NCBI GenBank assembly: GCA_001898935.1
Contig: MKVT01000019.1
Location: forward strand, 44,290-108,289
DNA: 64,000 bases
Source of the DNA: Paludibacter sp. 47-17
GTDB taxonomy: Bacteria > Bacteroidota > Bacteroidia > Bacteroidales > Paludibacteraceae
Reading direction: 5' to 3'
Shown: positions 46,525-54,825 of the stretch, in pieces
How the letters are laid out: every line of letters begins with the position of its first letter
How positions within the stretch are numbered: the first letter of the stretch is position 1
Notes under the pieces: model-generated
Told to the model about the DNA's origin: nothing
What the model saw: only the letters and a program-made list of their open reading frames with translations
Database searches by the model: none
Made by a program: the position numbers and the translations under genes

Positions 46525-46935
46525 TCAGCTTGGTATAACAATAGTATTGGTAACCCGGCAGTAGGATACCGGTTTTCCTCCTTCATCCGTGATTTTCACT
46601 TCCCACACATGGTGCAGGCGGCCGCGGTGCAGGAGCCTGGCCGAAGCGGTAACCACCGATCCGGCGCGCGCAGTACCCACATGACTGGCATTTACTTCGG
46701 ACCCCACCACGGCAGCGCGGTCGTTGTCGAGCAAAGCCCACGAACCCGCGCTTGCCACCGACTCGGCCAGCGCCAGCGATGCACCGCCGTGCAGCCGTCC
46801 GAAGGGTTGCACATGCCGCTCATCCACAGGCATCAACGCCACGAGGGCAGCCTCCGAGATCTCCACGAACACGATGGAGAAATGTCCCATCAGGTTGGAA
46901 GCCGTGAGCGCATTTAATGCTTCAAGCGATTTCAT
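46525..46935 (-). CDS. Hotdog-fold thioesterase, probable DHNA-CoA thioesterase
   Basis: A 136-residue hotdog thioesterase of the PaaI/MenI type. The catalytic Glu lies in FGRLHGGASLALAESVAS (about 45-62), with GSEVNASHVGTARAG as the typical following strand. As first gene of the men operon it should hydrolyse DHNA-CoA to DHNA between MenB and MenA. The stop is directly followed by menF. General PaaI-type thioesterase activity is possible, but the position is persuasive. Confidence 0.88.
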   Translation of the reverse strand: MKSLEALNALTASNLMGHFSIVFVEISEAALVALMPVDERHVQPFGRLHGGASLALAESVASAGSWALLDNDRAAVVGSEVNASHVGTARAGSVVTASARLLHRGRLHHVWEVKITDEGGKPVSYCRVTNTIVIPS

Positions 46936-46947
46936 ACAGCAGGAAGT

Positions 46948-47964
46948 TTATTCATTATCGTCGCGTTCCTGACCGAAATCGGGCATGCCGTCGGCCGTCC
47001 AGCGCAGCACCCGTACACGGGTATGCCGGTTCGGGTCGTAGAGCGGTTCGCCCTTGATGTCTTTATAATCGCGGGCATGGTATACGATCAAATCGGTTTT
47101 ACCATCCTCGGCCTTGACGAAATTATTATGACCGGGCCCGAAACGTTTCAGGCGCTCGTTGGTATAAAACACCGGCTCGGGAAGTTTATTCCACGACGAA
47201 GCTTCGGTAAGATCGGCATTCTCGTCGGCCCACAACAACCCAATGCAATAATTGGCATCGGTGGCGCTGGCCGAGAAAGCGACAAATACTTTTCCGTTAC
47301 GGATCAGAACCGCCGGGCCTTCGTTCACCCGGTGACCTCTTTCTTCCCATTGATATTCGGGAGTTGTAATCACCACCTGTTTCGAATCGAGGGTGGTAGG
47401 ATTAATCATTTTTGCAATAAACAAGCTGGTATTCACTTTCGCAGCCGGAGCACGGTCGGTCCAGATCATGTAGCGCTGGCCGCGGTGTTCGAAGGTGGTG
47501 GCATCCAGCGAAAACTGATCGATATTGCTTTTCACCTGCCCCTCTTCGGTCCATACCCCTTTTGTAGGGTCTTTGGAAGGGTTGGAGAGTGCATACATAC
47601 GGATTTTCCACTTCTCTTCGGCCGATCCGGCAGCGAAATAAATGTACCACTTACCGCCGATACGGTGCAATTCGGGCGCCCAGATATGATTTCCCATAGG
47701 ACCCTGCGACTTTTTACGCCACACCACTACCGGCTCGGCCGTTTTGATTCCGTTGATGGTTTTTGATTTACGAATCTCTATACGATCGTACTCGGGAACA
47801 GTAGCGATGAAATAATACATCCCGTCGGCACGGGCGATGAACGGGTCGGCACGTTGCAGCGCCAACGGGTTATCGTACTGAAGTGTCTTCGGTTTTTTCG
47901 CCTCCACCGAAGGCGCAAGGAGCACCATCAGTGCCAGCAATACACTACGAACTAGAACTTTCAT
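46948..47964 (-). CDS. Glycoside hydrolase family 43 protein
   Basis: Secreted five-bladed propeller hydrolase, 338 residues, with a signal peptide ending SVEAKK. The three acidic residues of GH43 are visible: base Asp in RADPFIARADGMYYF (about 39-53), pKa-modulating Asp in FSLDATTFEHRG and acid Glu in RVNEGPAVLI. GH43 enzymes are mostly arabinofuranosidases or xylosidases; exact specificity cannot be told. The stop is 12 bp from the thioesterase start in the same direction, so transcription from its promoter could feed into the men operon. That would be an odd partnership. Confidence 0.9.
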   Translation of the reverse strand: MKVLVRSVLLALMVLLAPSVEAKKPKTLQYDNPLALQRADPFIARADGMYYFIATVPEYDRIEIRKSKTINGIKTAEPVVVWRKKSQGPMGNHIWAPELHRIGGKWYIYFAAGSAEEKWKIRMYALSNPSKDPTKGVWTEEGQVKSNIDQFSLDATTFEHRGQRYMIWTDRAPAAKVNTSLFIAKMINPTTLDSKQVVITTPEYQWEERGHRVNEGPAVLIRNGKVFVAFSASATDANYCIGLLWADENADLTEASSWNKLPEPVFYTNERLKRFGPGHNNFVKAEDGKTDLIVYHARDYKDIKGEPLYDPNRHTRVRVLRWTADGMPDFGQERDDNE

Positions 47965-48045
47965 ATTTTACAACTTAATTAAAAAAAAGATTCGACCTCA
48001 TTGCCCTGAACAGCGGCGACTAAAGCCAGCCTTCGGACACAGCTA

Positions 48046-48053
48046 CAAAATTA
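48046..48053 (-). promoter_or_regulatory. Candidate -7 promoter element for the GH43 gene
   Basis: On the minus strand this reads TAATTTTG, a match to TAnnTTTG, with a TTG 18 bp upstream that could serve as part of a -33 box inside the 3' end of the GNAT gene. The predicted leader to the GH43 start is about 75 nt. Other promoters inside the 48.0 kb gap cannot be excluded. Confidence 0.42.
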
Positions 48054-48063
48054 CGAAAAAATT

Positions 48064-48588
48064 TCAAGGCACAAGCACTTTCTCGTAGGCGCGGCGCGGC
48101 GAACCGCGAAAGTATACCTGGCCGCAGTAGATAAATCCGAGCTTATCGAAAATGTGCAACATGGCATGGTTGTCGTAATTGGTATCGACGCGAACACTCG
48201 CCACATTCCATTCGCGCGCCTTATATTCAGCATGTTGCATCATGGCTGCCGCCAGGCCCTGCCCCAGGTGCGAATCGGCCACCGCAATGCGGTGCACGGC
48301 CACATAATCGCCGCCGGTGAGCCATTTTCCGTGAAGGCGCTCGTATTCGGGCTCGTCGTTGATTAATATTACGCCATAGGCCACCACCTCTCCATCCACC
48401 ACCGCCACATTGCCGGCCCCTTTTTGAATATCCAGGCCGATGACGTCGGGATTGGGATAACCATCCTGCCACTGAATACTGCCATCGGCGCGACGGCGGC
48501 GGATGGCCTGCTGAATGATCGTCCAGATTCGGTCGAGATCGGCTTCGGTGGCTTTGCGGAATTCCACATCCGGTTTTACTTGCATCAT
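48064..48588 (-). CDS. GNAT-family N-acetyltransferase
   Basis: A 174-residue acetyl-CoA-dependent acetyltransferase. The acetyl-CoA site is AVADSHLGQGLAAAMMQHAE (about 105-124, Q/R-x-x-G-x-A type), preceded by the beta-4 strand region YVAVHRI. A Met-Met start allows 48588 or 48585. It is monocistronic with the GH43 promoter in its 3' end. Substrate unknown. Confidence 0.9.
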   Translation of the reverse strand: MMQVKPDVEFRKATEADLDRIWTIIQQAIRRRRADGSIQWQDGYPNPDVIGLDIQKGAGNVAVVDGEVVAYGVILINDEPEYERLHGKWLTGGDYVAVHRIAVADSHLGQGLAAAMMQHAEYKAREWNVASVRVDTNYDNHAMLHIFDKLGFIYCGQVYFRGSPRRAYEKVLVP

Positions 48589-48741
48589 CTTCTTTCTGAT
48601 AAATTCATTTTATACAGAAACAACACACACGATCCGATTCTGTTCAACCGGCAACTACTTCGGGGCGGCAACAACGAAAACGGGCATCATCTTTTCCGAC
48701 GACACCCGCTTTTCTGAATCCACAAAACAGATATTCCTGGT

Positions 48742-51700
48742 TTACATAGCTTTAAATATTATTGAGTGAACTTTTGTATCCTTGTCAGTGGTAAGTTGCA
48801 ACAAGTACAGGCCCTGCCAACCACGGTTTAATAATTCAAAGCGAGATTCACCCTGCTGCATCTCCATCCGTTCGAGCATCACCAGTTTACCTGTCAAATC
48901 CACCAGGCGAATGGTAAGCGGTGAGCCGGTATCGCTTTTTAATGTAAGTATTGCTTTTTCTGCCACCGGATTCGGATGTACAAGCACTTCGAATCCAGCT
49001 GTCCGACGAGAAACCAGATCGGTAATTTCTGCCTTTGTTTTCAGTGGGACAGTGATAGTAGTATCGGTATCGCATTCAACCCGTATAGCTGTAGCATGAG
49101 TCCACGAAGTTGCACCATTATGATAGGTATCGACCCATGGATTCTCAGTCCCGTTGGAATACTTAAGGAAGTGAGCTCTGAAGATATAATCGCCATCGGG
49201 TAACCCGCTAAATACAGCCCTATCTCCGTACATGATTATCGAATCGTATAAATCGTAGGTATCGGAACTATTCTTTTTATATAATTCTCCCTGAATATCG
49301 TCGTAACCAGCCACACAACAAGGCGACAACGTAAACACCAGATTAACGGCCTTATTCACCACTCCTACACTATCGATAATAGTGCAACCGCCATTCGACA
49401 CCTCACAGGTATAAAGCCCTTCGGCCGACACGACAATAGAACGGGTGGTAGCTCCCGTATTCCATAAATAGGTATATTCCGGACGATAATAAGCACTCAG
49501 AGTGACATCTTCTCCCGTACATTTGTAAACAATAGAGTCGTTAAATGCATGCTTTGGCATTACATAGGTATCAATATGAACGGTATCGCGGGATGAGCCC
49601 AATTGATTCGTCACTTCTACCCAATAATCGCCGGTGCCTTTAAGAGGGATGAGTTGCGATTTGGCACCTGTACTCCATTTGTAAGACGCACCGGGAAAAT
49701 ATCCGGCATCTAAATATTCGTTGCTGTTGGCACACACAACACGATCCGGTCCAAGATTTACTACCGGTTTTGCGGTCACCTCGAAATACAGCTGAAGGCG
49801 CATGATTTTCACTACCGGATGCCCGTCGCGTTCCACCACCAACGAATCGATTTGTTCGCCCGGGAGCACCGGAAAATGAATCTCGCGATAATAATACTTA
49901 TTCCCGTATGCATCGGATTCATAATCGAAAAAACCGGAATTATCGGTACCTTTCAGTGCCATTGAACCGACAGTCTGATTGGAATAATAGGTCTTGATAA
50001 AAAGCTCGTTCCGCAGCCCCTGGAATGCATTGGCCGACACCCGAACCACTACATCGGTGATACGTGCACCCGATGGAAAACCGGAGAAATCAAAGCAGGC
50101 TTTTTTCTGAGAATAGGGATACAACGAATATTCGGTAGCCTGCCACAACACGAGCGCTGTAGTATCGGCCGACGCATAAGGCACCGAAGAATAGTTGGCG
50201 GGAGTCTCATACAAACATTCATCGGTATACTGTTGTACCGTAAAATCGACAGCCGATTCTGTAAAAGTATCACGACTGTAAAAACGATGCGTATAATAGG
50301 TTCGTTGGGCAATCAGGTCCGACATACAGGGAATCGCAGATTTCACAAAACCGAGTTGTTGAGTTCCCTTGTGCGCATATTCACTTTTCTTAAAATCAAG
50401 AGTGGAAATAGAAGAGCCCGTACCGGTGGTAAACTCATACCGGGCATCGGTAATCGGAAAAACATTTCCACTTAAATCGGTGAACGACCCCGCTGCAATA
50501 AGCACTTCGTAGGTTGTTGCCGGCAAAAGGCTCGTATAGCGAATAGGTTCAAGATAGGTAGTCATACTGTCGGTATTCACCCGATTTCCACTGCCCCAGG
50601 CATACACCATTTCGTTGTTGCTTTTCTTCAGAATCTGAACCGAAAACAAATCGGTGAATGCTACTTTTTCGTTCCAATCCAATCGTACTGAAGGAGTAAG
50701 AGTTACACTACTGTGCGTGCCCGGGTATTGAAAAACCAAACAGGGTGCCTGTGTATCATTGTTCACTATATTTTCCGCAAATTCGCTCCATACAGGCGCT
50801 GCTTTATAAAGCTCTATAGCCGATTTAGGCACCATCACTTTACAAGTTGTTCGGCTTACTCCGTAAAGCGAGCTATAGCCAAGAACCGGAGGAATCGGAT
50901 TATCGGAAAAAATAGTATCAAGTCCTGTACAATTGGCCAGTGCATCGACATCCATCGATACAAGCGTAGCAGGCAGATGAATAGTTTTAATTTTTTTACA
51001 CGAAACGAAGGCTTCCGGCATGATAGTCTTAGCCACAGGCAACCTGACTTTTTCAAGGTCAAGGCAATTGTTAAAAACACCATAAGGAATGGTATCGCGC
51101 AGGATGATAGCCGATGTGACACCCGAAGAAATAAAGCTACCTATTCCGAACGATAGAATAGAAGCAGGCAACACCACCTCCTGTTTCATAGCCACACATT
51201 CGCGAAAAGCATACGTTCCAATTCGTGTGAGCGAAGTGGGGAAAGCCCTGTATCCCGGGAGTTGGGTACACAGGAAAAACGCCTCATCGCCCAAAGTCGT
51301 CAATCCATCGGGAAAAACCAGCGAATCGCGCAATCCGGTACATTCGGCAAAGGCTCCATTTCCGATAGTAAGCAACCCGGAGGGAAATTGCACACCGGTA
51401 ATTTCGTCGCACCTTCCAAATGCGTCTGCATCAATCTTCGTAATACCGGAAGGAATCGTAACCGATCCGGTAAGCCCCGAATTCTTAAACGCTTCTTTAC
51501 CTATAGCAGTAATCCCCGAAGGAAAAACCACTTTTTTAACCGGCGAATTACGAAGGCCGGCATGAGGAAATTCATTGGCTGCATAGAAGGTAAAATTATT
51601 CACATGATACACCTCCCCATCGTACTCTTCGATGGTAACACCCGCTAAATTCAGCGAATCGAGCAACAAGAATTTACGAATATAAATAAAATCGTACGCA

Positions 51701-51876
51701 TTGAGTTTACCGGTAACGGTTAATACCTTCACCGTTTCGTAATCGGTCTGCGATACTTCCAGACCGAGCAGTCCGGCCGTTTCGTTGTGAACTACTTTCA
51801 CATCACCCTGCGAAAAAACACTCTGAAGTAAAAAAAGAGCGCTCAACAAAAAGGAATAAGGTTTCATCATGATCAA
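48742..51876 (-). CDS. BspA-type leucine-rich-repeat surface protein with T9SS sorting domain
   Basis: A 1044-residue exported protein: signal peptide (ending SVFSQ), then about ten LRR_5/BspA-like repeats (roughly 60-350; units such as FPSGITAIGKEAFKNSGLTG), a Big/Ig-like domain with LTPSVRLDWNEKV, further beta domains with two PKD/Ig-like modules (NLGPDRVVCANSNEYLDAGY) and a C-terminal type A T9SS domain of about 80 residues (FEVLVHPNPVAEKAILTLK ... GLYLLQLTTD). BspA-like repeats mediate adhesion to host or other bacteria. It lies directly downstream of a LytTR regulator gene with a likely regulator site between them, so expression is probably controlled by that system. Confidence 0.9.
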   Translation of the reverse strand: MIMMKPYSFLLSALFLLQSVFSQGDVKVVHNETAGLLGLEVSQTDYETVKVLTVTGKLNAYDFIYIRKFLLLDSLNLAGVTIEEYDGEVYHVNNFTFYAANEFPHAGLRNSPVKKVVFPSGITAIGKEAFKNSGLTGSVTIPSGITKIDADAFGRCDEITGVQFPSGLLTIGNGAFAECTGLRDSLVFPDGLTTLGDEAFFLCTQLPGYRAFPTSLTRIGTYAFRECVAMKQEVVLPASILSFGIGSFISSGVTSAIILRDTIPYGVFNNCLDLEKVRLPVAKTIMPEAFVSCKKIKTIHLPATLVSMDVDALANCTGLDTIFSDNPIPPVLGYSSLYGVSRTTCKVMVPKSAIELYKAAPVWSEFAENIVNNDTQAPCLVFQYPGTHSSVTLTPSVRLDWNEKVAFTDLFSVQILKKSNNEMVYAWGSGNRVNTDSMTTYLEPIRYTSLLPATTYEVLIAAGSFTDLSGNVFPITDARYEFTTGTGSSISTLDFKKSEYAHKGTQQLGFVKSAIPCMSDLIAQRTYYTHRFYSRDTFTESAVDFTVQQYTDECLYETPANYSSVPYASADTTALVLWQATEYSLYPYSQKKACFDFSGFPSGARITDVVVRVSANAFQGLRNELFIKTYYSNQTVGSMALKGTDNSGFFDYESDAYGNKYYYREIHFPVLPGEQIDSLVVERDGHPVVKIMRLQLYFEVTAKPVVNLGPDRVVCANSNEYLDAGYFPGASYKWSTGAKSQLIPLKGTGDYWVEVTNQLGSSRDTVHIDTYVMPKHAFNDSIVYKCTGEDVTLSAYYRPEYTYLWNTGATTRSIVVSAEGLYTCEVSNGGCTIIDSVGVVNKAVNLVFTLSPCCVAGYDDIQGELYKKNSSDTYDLYDSIIMYGDRAVFSGLPDGDYIFRAHFLKYSNGTENPWVDTYHNGATSWTHATAIRVECDTDTTITVPLKTKAEITDLVSRRTAGFEVLVHPNPVAEKAILTLKSDTGSPLTIRLVDLTGKLVMLERMEMQQGESRFELLNRGWQGLYLLQLTTDKDTKVHSIIFKAM

Positions 51877-51911
51877 CTATTAATTTAATTACACCAGGAA
51901 AAACTGATTAC

Positions 51912-51980
51912 AAAATTAGATAGTCATCAAAAAGAATATCCCGACAGTTGATATTAGCATCAACGCAGTTGACAACTGCC
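51912..51980 (-). promoter_or_regulatory. Candidate LytTR operator and promoter for the LRR surface protein gene
   Basis: Plus-strand ACAGTTGAT (51945-51953) and GCAGTTGAC (51966-51974) are direct repeats 21 bp apart start to start, separated by 12 bp, the classical LytTR-type arrangement; the first fits the published consensus (T/A)(A/C)(C/A)GTTN(A/G)(T/G) fully, the second in seven of nine. The second also sits in the palindrome GCAGTTGACAACTGC (51966-51980). A -7 element TAATTTTG on the minus strand (CAAAATTA at 51912-51919) lies about 26 bp downstream, with no -33 box, as in activator-dependent promoters. The start codon is at 51876. Confidence 0.58.
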
Positions 51981-51990
51981 CGTGAAAAAT

Positions 51991-52734
51991 TTAAATCCGT
52001 GCAATGGCATCCAACACCCTTTCCTTATAACGTGTAGCCACGGGCACTCTCGAGCCATCGGCCAATGCCAGTGCTCCTCCATCGGTTTTAAGAAAGGAAT
52101 TCACCTGGCGAAGGTTCACCATATGCGACTGATGCGAGCGCACAAAACCCTTACCGGCAAGCATTCCATCGTATTCTTTCAAGTTATGTGACACCACGAT
52201 CGGTTTACGGTGTTGAAAAAAGAAGGTAGTATAAGCCCCATCGGCCTGGAGGCGAATAATTTCTGTCAGAGCTACCACATGAATCGAATTGGCTGTTCTC
52301 AAAACAATGCGTTCCTCACTTCGTTCCGGGTTTAGATTTTGCATCAGGGTTTTTAACTGAAGTACCGTTTCGGAAGCGCCGTGTTTACGAATCGCTTTAC
52401 GGATAGCATCGGCAAATTCAGCTTCGGTAAAAGGTTTTAACAGAAAATCGAGTGCGCTGAATTTAATCGCCTGCAACGCGTATTTTTCATGAGCAGTAAT
52501 GAAGATGATACTGAAAGGTATCTCCGGAAATTTACGAAGTAAATCGAACGCCGAACCATCGGGCATATCCACGTCAAGCAATACCAAATCGGGGCTAAAC
52601 AATCGAATCGAGTCCCAGGCCTCTTCCACCGAAGATGCCTCGGCACAGAGGTGTAATTCAGGGAAGTATTCGTTCAGTAACCGTCTGTGGTGATTACGGG
52701 CAGGGATTTCATCGTCGGCAATCAGGATTTTCAT
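51991..52734 (-). CDS. LytTR-family response regulator
   Basis: DNA-binding response regulator, 247 residues: receiver domain (about 1-120) with acidic pocket D7/D8 and phosphoacceptor D54 (VLLDVDMPDG), conserved ITAHEKYALQAI around 79-90, then a LytTR domain (about 143-240) with IVLRTANSIHVV and the recognition segment FVRSHQSHMVNLRQV. It follows its histidine kinase gene by 18 bp. Its likely target promoter is the downstream LRR gene, based on repeats at 51945-51974. It likely also controls other loci. Confidence 0.93.
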   Translation of the reverse strand: MKILIADDEIPARNHHRRLLNEYFPELHLCAEASSVEEAWDSIRLFSPDLVLLDVDMPDGSAFDLLRKFPEIPFSIIFITAHEKYALQAIKFSALDFLLKPFTEAEFADAIRKAIRKHGASETVLQLKTLMQNLNPERSEERIVLRTANSIHVVALTEIIRLQADGAYTTFFFQHRKPIVVSHNLKEYDGMLAGKGFVRSHQSHMVNLRQVNSFLKTDGGALALADGSRVPVATRYKERVLDAIARI

Positions 52735-52752
52735 AGGTAATATTTTTTACGA

Positions 52753-54666
52753 TCAACTTTCAGCATCATACTTGCAGGGCACGACCATACGAACACGCGT
52801 TCCACAACCTAGTTCAGGAACCGGGCTTTCAATCAGCAAACTATCGGCACTATTTCCCTGCATATGCAATCGTTCGCGAGTAATATTCAGGGCCATCGAA
52901 CGATGTTCCTGCGAGCTTTCCTGTATACCCCGACCGTTGTCGGTAACCGTAAGAATCAGTTTTTTCCCCACCAGAGCGAACACCACTTCTATCCTGCCAT
53001 TTTCAACTCCTCTTACACCGTGCTCCACCGCATTTTCCACGAAAGGCTGAGCAATCATGGGAGGAATTTCCAGGCTTTCAGGATCCAGATCACCTTCGGT
53101 TCGCACAGATACCGAAAAACGATTCCCAAATCGCAACTGTTGCATCAGCAGGTAATTGGTGAGCAATTCAATCTCGTCGGACAAGACAATATACTTTTCA
53201 GTAGAATATTCCAGAATCTGGCGCATAAGCCGGGCATACCGGGTAAGATAATCCGATGCTTCGCTGCTCTTATCGGCCTGAACATACTGATTAATAGCAT
53301 TAAGCGTATTGAATATAAAATGTGGATTCATTTGCGAACGAAGCAATTTCTCCCGCAATTCGGCCTGTTGTTTACGGTTTTCGGAGAGTTTTCGCCGCGA
53401 CCACAGAAACCAGATAGCGGCCAACGACAGAACGACCACAGCCAACATAATCAGCTGCATTTTCCAACGCTCCAGGCGAATTGTTTTCATCCGGTTTTCA
53501 TAATCGAGCCGCTCGATTTCTTTTTCCTTTTCGGCCGTTTGGTATTTCACTTCCAGATCGTGCATGTTTTTTTCAACATCAGCACTTCGAAGCGAATCCA
53601 TTCCTTCTTTATAAGCGTTGTAATGTTCGTAAGCCATTTTCCAGTTTCGCGAGCCCTCGCCGATACGCGCCAACGCCAAATGCGCCTGATTTTCTTCTTC
53701 CGGATAATACTTTAATACCTTCGCTTTTGCCAAAGCACCGGTAGCATACTGCGTGGCCAGATCAAATCTCTTCATCTTTTCAAGAATATTGGCCGCATGA
53801 ATACGATCGAGGATCTGGGCATACACTTTTCCTGTACTATCTGCAATTGAAATCGCTTTCAGGATGTCGTTCAAGGCTTTGTCGTACTTTTGCTGACTCA
53901 TGTACAGTAAACTTCGGTTCGAATAGGCTGTTCCCTGCCCTGTGAGATACTTATTGGCCACCGAAATATGCAACATTGAATCGTACCAGGCTAACGCTTC
54001 ATCGTTGCGCCCCCGTAATTTACAAATTCCTCCCAGGTCGTTAAAAATGGCCGCTTTAGTATGAAACCGACTGTCTTCCAGCGTTTTCGAAACCTCATAG
54101 GCTTTACGGACATACTTTTCCCATTTATCGGCATCCGTTTCCTTGAACAATTGTCCGATATGCTGATAATAATAATCGAGGTTCCGACGGTTACCCGAAG
54201 CAATTTTATTTTCGAGCGCTTTCAGTTTGTAGGCGATGGCTAATTTCAAGTTGCCGGCATATTCATATTCCGAACCCATGTTCATCATAATCATAGCAAC
54301 TTTATCGGCGTTACGAATATCATAAAATTCTTTCAGGGCTTTATGATAATAACTCAGGGCTAACGGACGGTTACCGGAATAACTCGCATTGGTAGCCAAT
54401 AAATTATATAAAATTCCGGTTTCGTAACGATCGGCGGTCGCGACAGCCAGCGACACGGCCCGAATTAAAATACTATCGCTGGCGTTAAATTCCCCGGCTT
54501 CACTCAACGAGTCGCCATAAAACTTCAAGGCTTTCATCCATGTTGCCGTATCTCGTTCATGCTGGGCCTTCAGGGCTTCATGTCGATACGACTTCCGGGC
54601 TAATACTGCATTTCCCGACAACAGCGCAACAAAGAAGATAAAACAAAAGGTGTTGAATAATTTCAT
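52753..54666 (-). CDS. LytS-type sensor histidine kinase with TPR sensor domain
   Basis: A 637-residue kinase: signal peptide (about 1-24, ending VLARKS), a periplasmic TPR-rich sensor (about 50-370), one transmembrane segment near 400-420, then the His_kinase domain with H449 in the H-box SQMNPHFIFNTLNAINQYV, and HATPase motifs PPMIAQPFVENAVEHGV and VTDNGRGIQE. It pairs with the LytTR regulator 18 bp downstream. TPR-type sensors of this family are frequent in Bacteroidota. The signal is unknown. Confidence 0.93.
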   Translation of the reverse strand: MKLFNTFCFIFFVALLSGNAVLARKSYRHEALKAQHERDTATWMKALKFYGDSLSEAGEFNASDSILIRAVSLAVATADRYETGILYNLLATNASYSGNRPLALSYYHKALKEFYDIRNADKVAMIMMNMGSEYEYAGNLKLAIAYKLKALENKIASGNRRNLDYYYQHIGQLFKETDADKWEKYVRKAYEVSKTLEDSRFHTKAAIFNDLGGICKLRGRNDEALAWYDSMLHISVANKYLTGQGTAYSNRSLLYMSQQKYDKALNDILKAISIADSTGKVYAQILDRIHAANILEKMKRFDLATQYATGALAKAKVLKYYPEEENQAHLALARIGEGSRNWKMAYEHYNAYKEGMDSLRSADVEKNMHDLEVKYQTAEKEKEIERLDYENRMKTIRLERWKMQLIMLAVVVLSLAAIWFLWSRRKLSENRKQQAELREKLLRSQMNPHFIFNTLNAINQYVQADKSSEASDYLTRYARLMRQILEYSTEKYIVLSDEIELLTNYLLMQQLRFGNRFSVSVRTEGDLDPESLEIPPMIAQPFVENAVEHGVRGVENGRIEVVFALVGKKLILTVTDNGRGIQESSQEHRSMALNITRERLHMQGNSADSLLIESPVPELGCGTRVRMVVPCKYDAES

Positions 54667-54730
54667 ACGATAGTTTTACTTTTTTACGGGACGTATGGAA
54701 CTCACATGCTAGGATTATGCGGCTACTGCA

Positions 54731-54738
54731 CAAAAATA
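54731..54738 (-). promoter_or_regulatory. Candidate -7 element for the kinase/regulator operon
   Basis: CAAAAATA on the plus strand reads TATTTTTG on the minus strand, matching TAnnTTTG. The predicted leader to the kinase start at 54666 is about 60 nt. No convincing -33 box was seen. The same 159-bp divergent gap must also hold the promoter for the esterase gene at 54826, which I could not identify. Confidence 0.33.
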
Positions 54739-54825
54739 CAAAAAAGATTTCAGAACCACACCGGGAAGAGGACAAAACACAACCGGCTGCGTCTACTATT
54801 TTTAAACCTATAAGCACAGAGAACA

